A stretch of DNA of 64,000 bases from Tenrec ecaudatus. Its lineage: Eukaryota > Chordata > Mammalia > Afrosoricida > Tenrecidae. Positions 21,601 through 33,673 of this stretch are shown here, in pieces. The notes below the pieces were generated by a model that saw only the letters and a program-made list of their open reading frames with translations, did not search any database and was not told the origin of the DNA. Within the stretch, counting starts at the first letter, position 1. Each line of letters opens with the position of its first letter. Position numbers and translations under genes: made by a program. Location: assembly GCF_050624435.1 (NCBI RefSeq), contig NC_134531.1, positions 253,036,812-253,100,811 of the forward strand, written 5' to 3'.

Positions 21601-24400
21601 TATTGGAATGCTTTGCATTTCTAACGCCAGTGTCTTTTTGTTTTACCATAATGAGATCTGGTTACAATATTATATAAATTATGACCATATTATAAGATTT
21701 GATATATATCCATTTGTATCCTCTCCAGTTTGTTCCATAGTCTTCTACCACTTTCTAGACAGTCAAGATAATTTTCTCTCTATTTACATTTGTTGGTGTT
21801 CAGTAGTCATCAGTTCATATTTCAGGAAGAAAAGCTTTGCTTCGCTGAAGACCTCTGCATTTCTTGTTTATCATGTGTATAGTTTAGGATGGCACTTACA
21901 TTTTTCTGTCCCATATGCAGCAAGAGCTCTTCTGCCTTAAGCTTTTATCCCATTTTCAATTCTTTATCCCTCATCTCAGTGCCACACCCTCATTTTCATA
22001 AGCGCTGACTGTCCTTTCTATGGACTTACTGAGTTTGAGTCAGAGCTGACTCGTGGCTATGCTGTGGGACGGAGAAGAACTGTCCCACTGAGTGTCCAAG
22101 ACTGTATGACTTCACATCAACAAACTGTCTTACCTTTCTCGCTAGGTGCAGTAGTGAGTTTTAGTTTCCAACTTCTGAATTTAGATGTCCAAAGATTACC
22201 CTTTGCTCCCTACTCATGCTATTATCCCTTAGAAATAGTTATTTCAAATATATGTATTTGGGAATTTGATGAAATAGTCTTTAAACTTTTTTATTTAAGG
22301 CACAGTATGACTATAATGAATATTATTTAATAGAGTGTTAATTCAATAATCTGGACCACACTGATCTCCATTTCCTGAGTCTTAAGCATGTGTTATATTT
22401 TCAACATAACCAAGAATTTCTAGTATTTATTCTTTCTTATGTGTATACATGCATTTAAAAATAAATCTTAAGCATTTGAGATAATTGCTGACTCAGATTT
22501 CTATGTGCGAAATTATAAAATGCTAAGCTAAAAAATGCTGAGGTGCTGTAAATCTTGACTTCACCATGAAGACCTAGGACAAATGAACTGCTCTTAAGTG
22601 GCTCAACTATGTCTCAACAAAGTAAGTGAAGTTTTTGACATCTTCAGAGATTACTTGAAATTTGAAGAACAGCCTACAATGAATATTAGTTAATGTTCTC
22701 TTTTTAAAATTAGGATTTTTATTATTTGATTTGAATTAAAAACTTTTGTAAAAATATGGGCAAGACAATATTTGTAAGTTAATGTTCAGGTATACAATTT
22801 AGTGATATTTATTTTTAATAATGCTGGGAAATATTTTCTACCATATTTCCTATCTTGAAATATTATATATTACAGCACAATAACTTGTGGATTAATACAG
22901 TAAGGAAACTCTTAATATTTTATCAAATATATTTTAATTTTAATATATTTTTAAATTTAAAATATATATTGTATATTTTAATTTTCTAAACTTTTAAAAG
23001 AGAAAAGACTAAATATTTTGAGAATTTTTTAGAGTAAAATTTCTTTGGCTTATAATGGTTATATGTCTAATTTTTATTCATAGTAGCAACACAACACAAA
23101 TAATAATGTAAATTTTATTACAGTTAAAATAAATTAATTTTTCTATAATATTAAAAGTAATTCTTAATCATAAAAAGAAACTGGCTAAACCTTTTACCAA
23201 CATTTTAAAGTGTTAATTATAAACTATTAAATCATCCAACTGAATTAAGAATAACTTTAAACATATCTTAATTATTTAATAGAAATATTTCATGCTTCTC
23301 CCTGTCTGCTTTGTAATTCTGCCTTATTCAGAAATTACAGTAGTGTATCTCATCCTAGTTCTCCAATTATTCAACTTATACAGATGATAGAAAGTAGCTA
23401 ATAACTTGAAATCTAAAAACAACACAAATAATAAAGTCTGAGCATTAAAAAATATATAAAGTTCAATATTAAAAGAAAAAATCAATTAGAATATTTACCC
23501 AAATTTCTCTGAGAAGGGTTTGTAATAGATGATTGCTTCCCTTATAGTGTTAGGACCAACAGAAGTTCTGCATATAAATTTTGGCCTCTAAACATTTGGG
23601 ATTAAAAGAACAAACAAACTAGGTGACTAGTAATAGGTCAATGACTGTAATTATAGTGCAAACTTCATTTTCCATCCAAACCTAAGGGATTTACTGGAAT
23701 TGACAGCCATGTATTTCTGTGGGGAGATTGTCTTCAGAACACCAAAACTATGTGGCATTAATTAAAAATGCTTCATAAGTCACTTTGGTTAAGAAAATGA
23801 CCTTCACTAAAATCTGTGGTGCTCATGCTGCTGACTCTTAAGAATCATTCTAATACAACCATTAACATACAGACTTAAGAGGGTGTTCTCATGTGTTCAC
23901 TATTATATTCTAAACACCTGGATTATGCCTGACCCTTTAGAGCACTCATTTAATGTTTGTTGAATGAAAGACCAAAAAAAAAAAAAACCCTGACAGTCCA
24001 ATGCTCAAGAATGATTAATGGTGCCTTATTATTTTTCAAACCGAATCCATTTTGTGTGTTTTGGTATTTCACAGACTACATACCCCACCTGCATCTAGTG
24101 TGGCTCGCTTTCTTCCTTTCAGTTCAGGTCATTTTCCCAGGCCCATTGCCTTACTGCCTTTCTGTGCACTCGGTTCACCTTTGGTTCAATGAACTTGTTT
24201 GTAAAGTTTCCCACTTTTCATTCCCCTCATACACAGTTTTGAGCTCAATCTTACCTCCCCATGAGGACTACTCAGGCCCCTTACATCATATTGATCTTTC
24301 CTCTTTCTGACCTACGTGTCACTTGCTTGCCACCCTAACACACTTGACAATAACTTACTAAGTGTAACTTATATAAATGTTCCACTACACTAAAATATTA
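21601..24400. other. Left duplication arm, AT-rich, no gene seen
   Basis: Matches 46690-49530 inverted. A clear anchor is 22060-22140 against 48950-49040. The segment 22020-22140 has an RTE/SINE-tail look ('gtcagagctgactcgtggctatg'). 22700-23500 is very AT-rich. Open frames are short and not conserved between the arms. Confidence 0.6.
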
Positions 24401-24916
24401 TGGGAGCAGATCCCCCCCGCCCCGGAAAAAATTGGAAAACAGCTCATCTGGTTGGAGCTTTCGTCGTATGCATTTCTTCTGCTAGGTGAGCATCCAGCAA
24501 CTTTCTCTGAGTTAGTGCACTAAGTGGCATCGCCTGAGAAGGTTCTTTCTGGTCACAGTGAATTTTTTCACTCAAACCTCCTTTTTGGTGTTGGGTGATT
24601 TAAGAGAACTGCATGCCACCGTAAAATTTTATTTCCTGCTAGGGAAAAATGCCACAGAAACCATTGTGATGTAGAACACAGCATACAATGACAGCATTAT
24701 GGGGAAAACTCAAGTGTACACGTGGTTTACATGTTTCCAAAAAGGTAAAATGATGATTGATGATAAACCTCTGTCAACTTTCCAAACAGATGAAAATGTT
24801 GACTTGTAATGCATTTGGAGTTTGTTCTATCAGGTAGCTCAGACTGTTAATCAAGCTTTCTATTTAGAGGTTCTAAAAAGGTTGCATAACATTGTGAGAA
24901 AAAAAGGCCTGATTTT
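24401..24916 (+). pseudogene. mariner-family DNA transposon, 5' half
   Basis: After a TA target (24399-24400) the sequence reads TGGGAGCAGATCCCCC and then, with frameshifts, a mariner transposase. Translated pieces include KTQVYTWFTCFQKG and FQTDENVDL, typical of the N-terminal helix-turn-helix region and linker of mariner transposases. Stops occur throughout. It is interrupted by an L1 at 24917 and resumes at 26822. The right arm lacks it. Confidence 0.75.
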
Positions 24917-26821
24917 TCCCCCTGGAAGAATTTACTTTAGAGGACAGCACTGAAGCTGCATCTACGGGAGAGGGACATGGCTGATCAGAGCACACGGAAA
25001 CAAATTAATGTGGGGTGGGGGGGGGGAGGGTGGAACACATCATGGCCCACCAAGCCTGGAGGACAATATCCCTGCCAATGCACAGAGTGGGCCACTATGA
25101 GACATGACGTCCCTCACTGACCCACGCCCTACAAGGGACAACACTGGAGACAGGATTGGCCAGGACTGACCCCAGGACACCTAGGCAAAACAAAAAAGGA
25201 AGGCAGGAGAGCAAATGGAAGGAGCAGAGCATGCAGCTCCCGATGGATTGCGAAGGATAGACTTTGGTCTAGAGTGTAGCACACCATCAGATTTGACTGG
25301 AGGACATGCCTAGAGATAAAAAAAATCAGACCTTGATCTATTTACAGGGTTTTCTTTCTCTTTTAAATTTAATTTTTTTCTTTTTTATTTAATGTATTCT
25401 TCTCTGGATCATTGGTTTTCTTTTTGTTGTCAGCGCTGTGTTCTCTTTTGTCACTTGTCTTGCTATGCCTTTTGGCGGGGTGCATATTTTGTATATTTTC
25501 ATCTCTGCAGCTATATCTAGATAAAATAAGCTAGATGAATAATCTGGAGGAGAAAACAACGGGACTGATGGTTCTGGGGTAAATGGGAGAGGAGGAGGCA
25601 GGGAAAGGAGGTGGTGTTGACCAATCCAGGGACAAGGGAGCAACAAGTGATCCAAAATTAGTGGAAAGGAGGGTGTGAGAGGCATGGTAGAGATTCAGCA
25701 AGGGCAATGGAACCGAGAGAAATTAAAGGAAATAGAGGAAAGAACTAGGAGGAAAGGGGTTTTTAATAGAGGTCTAAATACAGGCATGTACATATGTAAA
25801 TATATTTATATAGGATAATGCGGAATAGATCTATGTGCATATATTCATAGGTTGAGTGTTAAGGGAGCAGATGGACATTGGAACTCTACTCAAGTACTTA
25901 ATCTATGCAAGGGCACTTTGTTCTATTAAACTGGCATCTCATGATGCCTACCTTCCCGATATGATCACTGCAGACAAATGTGTGCATAAACAAATATGAT
26001 GAAGAATGCTGATGGTGCCCAGCTATCAAAAGATATAGCATCTGGGGTCTTAAAGGCTTGAAGATAAATAAGTGGCCATCTAGCTCAGAAGAAACAAAGA
26101 CCACATGGTAAAAACACACTAGCCTGTGTGACCAGGAGGTGTTGAAGGGATCAGGTATCAGGCATCAAGGAATAAAAAATCATATCATTGTAAATGAGGG
26201 CGAGTGCAGAGTGGAGACCTAAAGCCCATCTGTGGGCAACTGGACACTTCCTTACAGAAGGGTGACAGAGAGATGAGCCAGTCAGGATACAGTGTAGCAA
26301 GGATGAAACATTCAACTTTCCTCTGGTTCTTAAATGCTTCCTCCCCCCACTATCATGGTCCCATGTCCACCTTACAAATCTGGCTAGACAAATGATGTAA
26401 ATAGGTACAGATAGGAACTGGAAACACAGGGAATCCAGGACAGATGTTTCCTTCAGGACCAGTGGTGTGAGTGGCGATATCAGGAGGGTGGAGGGAAGGT
26501 AGGGTAGAAAGGGGAAACCGATTACAAGGATCTACTTATAACCTTCTCCCTGGGGGATGGACAACAGAAAATTGGGTGAAAGGAGACATCATACAGTAAA
26601 AGATATGACAAAATAATAATTTATAATTTATCAAGGGTTCATGAGGGAGAGGGGAGCAGGGATGGAGGGGGGAAATGACGAGCTGATATCAAGGGCTCAA
26701 GTAGAAAGCAAATGTTTTGTGAATGATGATGGCAAAAAATGTACAAGTGTGCTTGACACAATGGATGTATTGTGTATTGTGATAAGAATTGTATGAGCCC
26801 CCAATAAAATGTTTTTTTTTT
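24917..26821 (+). mobile_element. 5'-truncated L1 (3' UTR only) inside mariner
   Basis: Collinear with the 3' UTR of the full-length L1 from about 40225 to its end. It begins 'ttttccccctggaagaattt' and runs through the G-rich 25010-25030 stretch and one copy of the ~247-bp module (25900-26190). It ends 'cccccaataaaatgttttttttttaa'. 'aaggcctga' occurs on both sides (24905-24915 and 26822-26831), a target duplication. It carries no coding sequence. Confidence 0.88.
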
Positions 26822-27226
26822 AAGGCCTGACTTGTGGAAAATGGAAGACTGGTTTTGCCACCACAACAACACGCCTACTTCATGCAGCCATCTCAGTGCA
26901 CCAGTTTCTGGGGAAAAAAAATAGCATACTCCTTTTGCCCCCTGACTCACCTGATCTCGCCCCATGAGACTTTTTTTGTTCCTACAAATGAAGAAGAACA
27001 TGAAAGGACAGTGATTTGATGTCCTTGAAGATGTGAAAAAAAATGAGGGAGGTACTGTCAGCCATCCAAAAGGTGAGTTTTTAAAATGTTTCCAAGAAAG
27101 GAATTGCAGGTTTGACACATGTGTTAAATGTAATTGAGAGTAATTTGAAAATAAGGTTGTTTTGTTTAAAAAAATGTAAATACATTGTTTTGAAAAAAAT
27201 TCTGGTGTCTTTAGGGGACCCCCATG
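26822..27226 (+). pseudogene. mariner-family DNA transposon, 3' half
   Basis: Continues the element from 24916. 'cacctgatctcgccccatgag' followed by 'actttttttgttcc' corresponds to the PDLAP-DFFLF block of the mariner catalytic domain, where the last catalytic residue of the D,D(34)D triad lies. The end 'ggggacccccatg' next to TA (27227-27228) is the 3' terminal inverted repeat. Total mariner sequence is about 920 bp, shorter than a complete 1.3-kb element, so it is internally deleted. Confidence 0.75.
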
Positions 27227-27392
27227 TATTTGATATAAAACACTAAAATAGAAATGCAAAAAAGATAGAGACTAGGTAAAAGGATTCATTCTAAAATGTT
27301 TTCATGTATTGATGATAGAGCTTTGTTGCTCACTAATACTACTATTAGAATAATAGTAACATTTGTTAGATTCATATAAAAATGTATACATA
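27227..27392. other. Left duplication arm
   Basis: AT-rich sequence matching about 46545-46690 in reverse complement. Its left edge and the position near 24390 join on the right arm as uninterrupted DNA, which defines the mariner insertion. Confidence 0.6.
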
Positions 27393-27595
27393 CCAACCAA
27401 ACCAAACTCAAACCCACAGCCATCGAGTCACTGCTGACACAAACAACCCTAAAGGACAGAATAGAATTTCCCCCTTTGAGTCTCTATGATTACATGTTAG
27501 GGGGTCTCATCTCTCTCTCAAGGAGCAGTTATTCTGTTCCAAACACTGACCTTACCATTAGCAGCCCAACTTGTCACCCACTGTGCCACTTGTGA
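27393..27595 (-). mobile_element. AfroSINE-type SINE, shared by both arms (left copy)
   Basis: Reads from the tail ('aaactcaaacccacagccatcgag') to the reversed tRNA-like head ('cacccactgtgccacttgtg'). The mirror copy is at 46343-46541, with the same internal changes such as 'gagagagatgagacccc' on the other strand. It therefore predates the inverted duplication. Confidence 0.85.
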
Positions 27596-28892
27596 AGTTA
27601 AGTGTAGTATATTATCTTTGAAATCTTTGATACAGTAATTCGAGGTCCGGCTTGAAAGTATTTCCTGAGTTTCTCAATGTCCTAAATAGCTGAGGGTTAC
27701 CCAATGCAGACATGGCTGCTCAAACGGGAGAATAATACAAGCGGTAAATTCATTCAAGAAGAGGAAAGGGCTCTTCAGGGAATTCAAACCAGGCACAAGC
27801 AGGCCTGAGCTTTGGGTCCTGGATCTTAGACATATCTGAAGGGGGAGGAAATGTAGAGTTTATGGCAAGGCTCCAATGGAGAATGACAACAGACCCCCTA
27901 TAGTTTTGAGAAAATAACTTAATGCCTACAGTAGATACTTATTATTAGTTACTCAAAAGGAACTCCCTGGCACATAATGAACTTTTAGTAGAGAAAGAGC
28001 TCCTAATCCTGGGACAGTGAATGATCATAAAAGCAGAACTACACTTTATGACTAGAATTAGTCAAACTAACCAAGTGCAAGGTGGCTTTCAAAACACTCA
28101 TGAAGATGAAATCCAATTAAAAGATAATGGAATTCTTGCAAGGGCTTTTCAAAGCCCCTTCCTATACACCCACGCAGAGACAGAAACAATCCATTATAAG
28201 TGAAAAGTTGTAGATCCAGGATGAGGCAGGAATAGGGTCAGAGGACAGACAGAGTAAGCTGCACACACAGGTGAGTCAGAATTCATGTCACGCATCACTA
28301 TTGCACTTACATCTAGCCTTGCACTCATAATTCTGGCCTCACCAGTTGATACAATATTAAATGCCAACCTTGATTCTTGAATGATCAGCTTGGCAAGCTG
28401 ATATAAACAGAAACAGGTTGCTCGTGAGCTACCATACCTCCTAGTAATGGTTTCAAAAGGCAGCAGAAAAAGGAAATTACCACTGTGTAATTAACTAATC
28501 TTTTATTTATGTTTTATAGAAAAAAAGTTGGCCAAAATACAAATATGTTGGGAGGAAAAAAAAGATACAAATATGTGGTGTTAGGGTAGAGGGTGGTTGA
28601 TGTTGATCAGTGATATACACGGAGACATATAAACATATCTGTGGAAGATGTACATGAATGGATCTACTAGAGTAAATATGAAGTATAGAAAAAGGTATAT
28701 GCCATTTTCAAGCTGAGACTACGTATCATGGGATTGACATTAACAACGAGACAGAATGAAACAGCTTGGGTCCTCCAGCTGAGACCACAGCTCAGATCAT
28801 ACAGCTTTGTCATGCGCTTCACTTTGACTTGAAAATACACAACTTGCCAGTGAATGAGACCAATGTGGAACCCATAATAGGACAACACACCT
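27596..28892. other. Left duplication arm, no gene seen
   Basis: Closely matches 44976-46340 reverse complemented, including 27640-28330 against 45600-46300 with few differences. The high similarity makes this the best stretch for dating the duplication. No open frame is preserved in both arms. Confidence 0.65.
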
Positions 28893-29452
28893 ATATGTCT
28901 TAGTCAGGGTAGATTACAGAAACAAATTCATAGACACTCATATGTGTATAGGAAAGAGTTTAATATACAAGATTAGTTGACATTGAGAAAACATCCCAAT
29001 CCTGTCCAGATCAAGTCCATAAGTCTGATATTAACCGATATGTTTGATTCCAATCTATGAAGTCTTCTTCTGATTCATAAACCACATGCAATGATGCCAA
29101 GTGCAGGAAGATCACAGGCCAGTGGGTGGGAAATCTTGTGGATCCAGTGGCGTTGTAAGCATCTCAGTGCTGGCAGGTGTCTCCACGTGGCTCCTCCAGT
29201 TCCCAGGGCATGGGGTCTATCAGCAAAGTGCCATGTGTCTTGTCAGTAGAGCGTCTCTCAGGGAGTGGGAAGAGAGAGAGGGTGTTTCCTATCTCCAAGG
29301 AGGAAATACAGGAATTTCCAAAATCCTCAGGGGAAGGACATGCCCACAGAAAGGCCTCATTATTTATGACCCAATTGACAGATGAGACTCAACTCCTTCA
29401 CTCTTAATCCTTGCAAGTACCAAACTGACACCAGATTATGTAACTACCACAC
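28893..29452 (-). mobile_element. Solo LTR-like element, left arm only
   Basis: About 560 bp reading 'tgtcttagtcagggtagattac' across its left edge and 'gattatgtaactaccaca' at its right edge. The same family is at 59990-60580 (shared 'gaaacaaattcatagacac', 'cacatgcaatgatgcc', 'gatccagtgg' blocks). TG and CA ends and similarity to the 6712-7219 LTR indicate a retroviral LTR. The right arm has no LTR here. I could not find a clean target duplication. Confidence 0.7.
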
Positions 29453-29714
29453 TTGGTGACAATTTAGCTACTATAAATATATTTGACCTTGAAAAGAGTA
29501 GAAATTCACTTGACAGGATATAGTACATAATACAGGTATTGACTATCTTGTCATATCAAGATCTCATGAGGTTTCATCACCTGCTTCACATTACACGCTA
29601 GTATGCTGGATCTGATGGAGTCGGACCCAGCAATGCTTCTGAATGTTTTTCATTTGGAATCAGAATTGACTAGATGACACTTGACAGTAGCCTGCGTGGT
29701 CTTGAACTCTAGAG
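29453..29714. other. Inner end of left arm, with a SINE/RTE-tail-like piece
   Basis: 29453-29590 is the last sequence matching the right arm (43150-43390 inverted). 29605-29695 looks like a degraded SINE or RTE tail ('cagaattgactagatgacac'). The hAT element begins at 29715. Confidence 0.5.
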
Positions 29715-30195
29715 CACTGGTTCTCAACCTTCCTAATGCTGCGACCCTTTAATACAGTTCCTCATGCTGTGGTGACCCCCAACCAAAAAATTATTTTCAC
29801 TGCCACTTCATTATTGTAATTTTGCTATTTATGAATTAAAATAAAATATTTGATATGCAGGATGTATTTTCATGGTTTTCCAAATTGAACATCATTAAAG
29901 CATCATGATTAATTACAAAAATAATATGTAATTATATATTGTGAAATATTTCTTTCTAATTACAAATAAATGAAATCTTGTCTGGAAGCATGGTGTAGCA
30001 TGGGTAACAGTCTTAATATAACAACAGTAAACTACATTACTACATTTTGCAACAGTATGTGTGAAAAGCCAATGTCAGTGAGAAGGTTGAGATAACTTCT
30101 TTCTCACTGGGTCAGAAATTCTTGGGGCAGTCTTTTCAAAAGCACAATAAAGATCATCATCATGATCATCGTCGTCATCGTCGTCTTTTTCTTTT

Positions 30196-30355
30196 TTCAA
30201 ATAATCATTTTACTGGGGGGCTCATACAACACATCACAATCCATCCATCCATTGCACCAAGCACATTTGTATGTTTGTTGCCATCATCATTCTCAAAACA
30301 TTTTCTTTCCACTTGAAACCTTGGTATCTGTTCCTCATCTTCCACAACAAGTCTA
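30196..30355 (-). mobile_element. L1 3'-end fragment inside the hAT element
   Basis: About 160 bp reading 'aataatcattttactgggggg', 'cacaatccatccatccattg' and 'catcattctcaaaacatttt', which is the reverse complement of the L1 tail. It splits the transposase C-terminal domain from the element's 3' terminal region. Confidence 0.8.
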
Positions 30356-30365
30356 CTTCTGTATG

Positions 30366-30522
30366 TAGACTCGAAAATCAACAAGCTGGAAAACCCTATT
30401 TCACAAAGATAAGTTGGAAATGGAAGAAGAAGGTTCAACACAATATCAGACAGAACAGGATAAGACTGCAAACACTTGATCCAGAATTTTGTACCTGGTA
30501 TTGTAGAGGAATCAGTTCTCAC
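30366..30522 (-). pseudogene. hAT transposase C-terminal (hATC) fragment
   Basis: An open minus-strand stretch encoding the typical hAT dimerisation region: a hydrophobic FWIKCLQSYPVLSD segment, then LPFPTYLCEIGFSSLL and a basic YRSRL end. In complete hAT transposases this domain closes the protein and forms the dimer. The upstream catalytic part is mostly missing or frameshifted, so this is a fossil. The family is widespread in vertebrate hAT elements and in domesticated ZBED genes, but nothing here suggests domestication. Confidence 0.75.
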
Positions 30523-30776
30523 TGCATCGCTGTTAATGAGTTAAATTAATTCCTCTTGTGCTGTCTCAGGAACATCTTCAACTTTGATTGTGAATGGGAT
30601 TCTGGCAAGTGAAAATAGGGTGTCAGGTAGATTTGGAAAGTGCAAATATATTTTGTCTGCATCCTGTGCAAGTCTTCTTTCACATAAATTATCATTTTAA
30701 TCCTTTATCTGGCTCAATTTCATGTCCCTCAATGAAAGCAGATAAGGTAGGCAACTTGTAAATTTTATTTTCATCC

Positions 30777-30778
<2 letters not shown>

Positions 30779-30836
<58 letters not shown>
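30779..30836. repeat. (TA)n microsatellite
   Basis: About 29 perfect AT units inside the hAT transposase remnant. It interrupts the reading frame after MKLQLLE on the minus strand. A long perfect run implies recent expansion and probable length polymorphism. Confidence 0.97.
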
Positions 30837-30839
<3 letters not shown>

Positions 30840-31316
30840 CAAAAGCTGAAGTTTCATTTGGAATGATGAGATCTTTTCAGACAGCTTGAGGCATGTTGCA
30901 TTTGGTCCTTGTAGTGATAAATTTAACTCATTCAAGATGGCAAAGATGTCAATCAAGTAAGCTATTTTCTGAAGTTCACTTTTATGGCTGTAAAGTGCTT
31001 TGAACTGTGGTCTTGTCGTCTGATTACAAAGGTTTTGAGTGCATCACGAAGCTCAAAAAACACATTTTAAAACTTTTCATTGACAATCATTTCACGTCAG
31101 TGTGAAATAGCAGAGTATTATTCAGCACATCCAACTCATTGAACAGTTATGAAAACAGTAAAGCATTTAAAGTGCTCTCCTTTACAAAATTGGCAGAACT
31201 AGTGATGGTTTTCATTACTTCACCTAACTCCTTTGTAAAAATATTATTAACACTTTTATTAAATGTCCAAATGGTTATGTTTTGGGATACACGGAGTTTA
31301 ATAGAATAGCAGAATT

Positions 31317-33495
31317 ATTTTTACTATTTTTTAAAAATCATTTCATTGGGGGATCATATAAGCCTTATCACAATCCATTCATACATCCGTTGTGTCAAGC
31401 ACATTTGTACATTCGTTGCCCTCATTGTTGTCAAAATTTTTGCTTTTAACTTACCCTAGTATCAACTCCTCATTTTCCCCCTCCCTTCCTGTTCCCCTCC
31501 CTCATGAACCCTTGATAATTTATAAATTATTATTATTTTGTCATGTATTACACTGTCCAAAGTCTCCCTTTTCTGTTATCCATCCCCTAGGGAGGAGGTT
31601 ATATGTAGATCCCAATAATCGGTTCCCCTTTTCTACTCTACCTTCCCTCCACCCTCCAGTATTGCCACTCTCACCACTGGTCCTGAAGGGATCATCTGCC
31701 CTGGATTCCCTGTGTTTCTGGTTCCTATCTGTACCAGTGTATATCCTCTGTTATAGCCAGATTTGTAAGGTGGAATTGGGATCATGACAGTGGCGTGAAG
31801 GAAGCATTTAAGAATTAGAGGTAAGTTGTAGGTTTCATTGTTGCTACACTGCACACTGAATGGCTGTGTTAGACAGGGTTCTCTAGAGAGACAAAACCAG
31901 ATTGCTAATAATTTTATATATATTTATACAGATAGATAGGTAGATAGATAACATAAGAAATAAACAGTTAGTTAAATTATAAAGCAATACAAATGGGTCA
32001 GTTCAACTCACTCCCATAGACAGTTGTGAAACACTGGAAGTCCTTCAAGTCTTTTGGGCTACCAAATAGTCCTCTGTCAAACAATTCAGGCCATCCGGAC
32101 AAAGGCAGTAAACAGAAAAGCAGGTCACCAACAGTCATCCAGATGACAGGGTCTGCCAGTCCCCAGCTCAAGAGATATAAATTTCAATGGTGTGGCAAAG
32201 CAGGTCCTCAAGGAACCTTAAATAATTACAGCAACACGCTCCCGGGTTAGGTGTCCCACAGGTCATGTAGCTTGCAAATTGAGGCACAGAACAAGCAAAG
32301 CAGCCACACACTGGTCTGATGATCAAAGAGCAAGACACGAGAAAGGCTAGGCTCGCTGATCCATTTATCTCTCTGTCCTTCAATTGATGCCACATGTGTT
32401 TATGGGCCAGATAGGCGCAATAAATTAACTACCTTATTGGCTCATCTCCTCCCGGACCCTTCTGTAAGGGGATGATGTCCCATTACCTACAGATGGGCTT
32501 TGGGTCTCCACTCTGTACTCTCCCTCATTTATAATGATAGCGTTTTTTGTTCTTTGATGTGCTTCTCCCATGTGGGATTTGTTGCTTCTGAGCTAGATGG
32601 CTCCTTGTTTACCTTCAAGTCTTTAAGAATCCAGATGCTCTATCTATTGATAGCTGGGCACCATCAGCTTTCTTCACTACATTTGCTTATGCACACATTT
32701 GTATTCAGCAATCATGTCGGGAAGGTGTGCATCATGAAATGCCAATTTAATAGAACAAAGTGTTCTTGCATCGAGTAAGTATTTAAGCTGAGGTCCAGTG
32801 TCCATCTGCTGCCTTACTACTAAACCCATAAATACATGCATGTAGATCTATTTCCCATCATCCTACATAAATATATTTACATATGTACATGCCTATATTT
32901 AGACTTCTATAAATGCCCTTTGCCTTTGAGTTCATTCATCTAGTTCCTTTTATTTTCCTCTTGTCCCACTATCGTGCTCTGCCTTCATTTGGGTTTCAGT
33001 AATTTCTCTTGGTTACGTTGCCATTGATGAATCCCGACCAGGCCTCCTACACTCTTCTCACCATAAATTTTATATGACTTGTTCCCTTGTCCCTGGGTTT
33101 GTTAACACCCACTTCCTTTCCCTTACCTCCCCCCTCCCATGTCCTCCCATAACTGTAGGTCCTGTTGTTTTCTCTACCAGATTGTTTATCCCACCTAACC
33201 TATCTAGATATTCCTGAAGAGATAATAATATGCACAAAAAACAAGACAGAGCAAAACAAAGCAACCAAACCAAACAGCAACAACAAAACAATAAAAAAAA
33301 TGCCTGTAAATAGTTCAAGGCCTGTTTGTTGAGCTTTAGGAGTATCTTCAAGTTGAATCTGATGGGATGTCACACTCTGGCCCCGAAGTCTATTTTTGGT
33401 ATTCCCTGGGGGACTTCCTTGTTCCTCTTTCTGTTCTGCTGCACACCCTTTGTGGGAAGCAACATTTCTATGGCTTTAGTTTTGCTACATGTGTT
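31317..33495 (-). mobile_element. 5'-truncated L1 (3' UTR), split by a solo LTR
   Basis: Reverse complement of the L1 3' UTR from the tail ('aaatcatttcattggggg', 31335) through one ~247-bp module (32540-32770) to sequence equivalent to about 40480 of the full-length copy ('ctggccccgaagtc', 33379). An LTR occupies 31865-32436. The edges are within about 10 bp; a weak 'tttttact' repeat is present on both sides. No coding sequence. Confidence 0.85.
31865..32436 (-). mobile_element. Solo ERV-L-type LTR inside L1
   Basis: 572 bp beginning TGTGTTAGACAGGG and ending AACTACCTTA. It is flanked by ATGGC (31860-31864) and TTGGC (32437-32441), a 5-bp target duplication with one mismatch. The flanks join into continuous L1 3'-UTR text. 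It is similar to the LTR at 5786-6320, including the '(ga/ta)tagatagg' stretch, the 'gtcctctg' block and the 'ctctctgtccttcaattg' block. Confidence 0.85.
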
Positions 33496-33659
33496 TTTAC
33501 TTAAGAATCTTAAATGATAAAATTCAGTGGGATAACCTACAGTTTAACTTGTTGGAATTATTCTGGAGACCAATATTTATATTCTTCCCATCTCTGGGTT
33601 TCCATCCCCCTTAGCTAATACATCTGCTGGCGTTGATGGCTAACCTGGTGGGATGACAC
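33496..33659. other. Unassigned spacer DNA left of the full-length L1
   Basis: About 165 bp between the L1 fragment and the target duplication of the full-length L1. It could be more of the hAT element or unique spacer DNA. I recognise nothing in it. Confidence 0.4.
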
Positions 33660-33673
33660 AGAAGTCAGATCCC
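33660..33673. repeat. Target-site duplication of full-length L1, 5' copy
   Basis: AGAAGTCAGATCCC, identical to 42523-42536 immediately after the poly(A) tail. A perfect 14-bp match fits target-primed reverse transcription and a recent insertion. Confidence 0.93.

Larger units (their letters stand above)
29715..31316 (-). mobile_element. hAT DNA transposon (Charlie/SPIN-like) with transposase remains
   Basis: The left end CACTGGTTCTCAACCTTC begins a terminal region ('taatgctgcgaccctttaat', 'ctgtggtgacccccaacc') that I recognise from SPIN/URR1-type hAT elements. Reading the minus strand, transposase text follows: a segment at 30837-30956 (FAILNELNLSLQGPNATC) and the C-terminal dimerisation domain at 30366-30522 (FWIKCLQSYPVLSDIVLN, then PTYLCEIGFSSLL). 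Frameshifts, a microsatellite and an L1 fragment interrupt it. The 5' end is lost at the L1 insertion at 31317. The exact hAT subfamily is uncertain. Confidence 0.75.

Noticed and set aside
26639-27259. 206-codon minus-strand ORF
   Set aside because: It crosses the junction between an L1 tail and the mariner remnant, so it is a recent accident of insertion.
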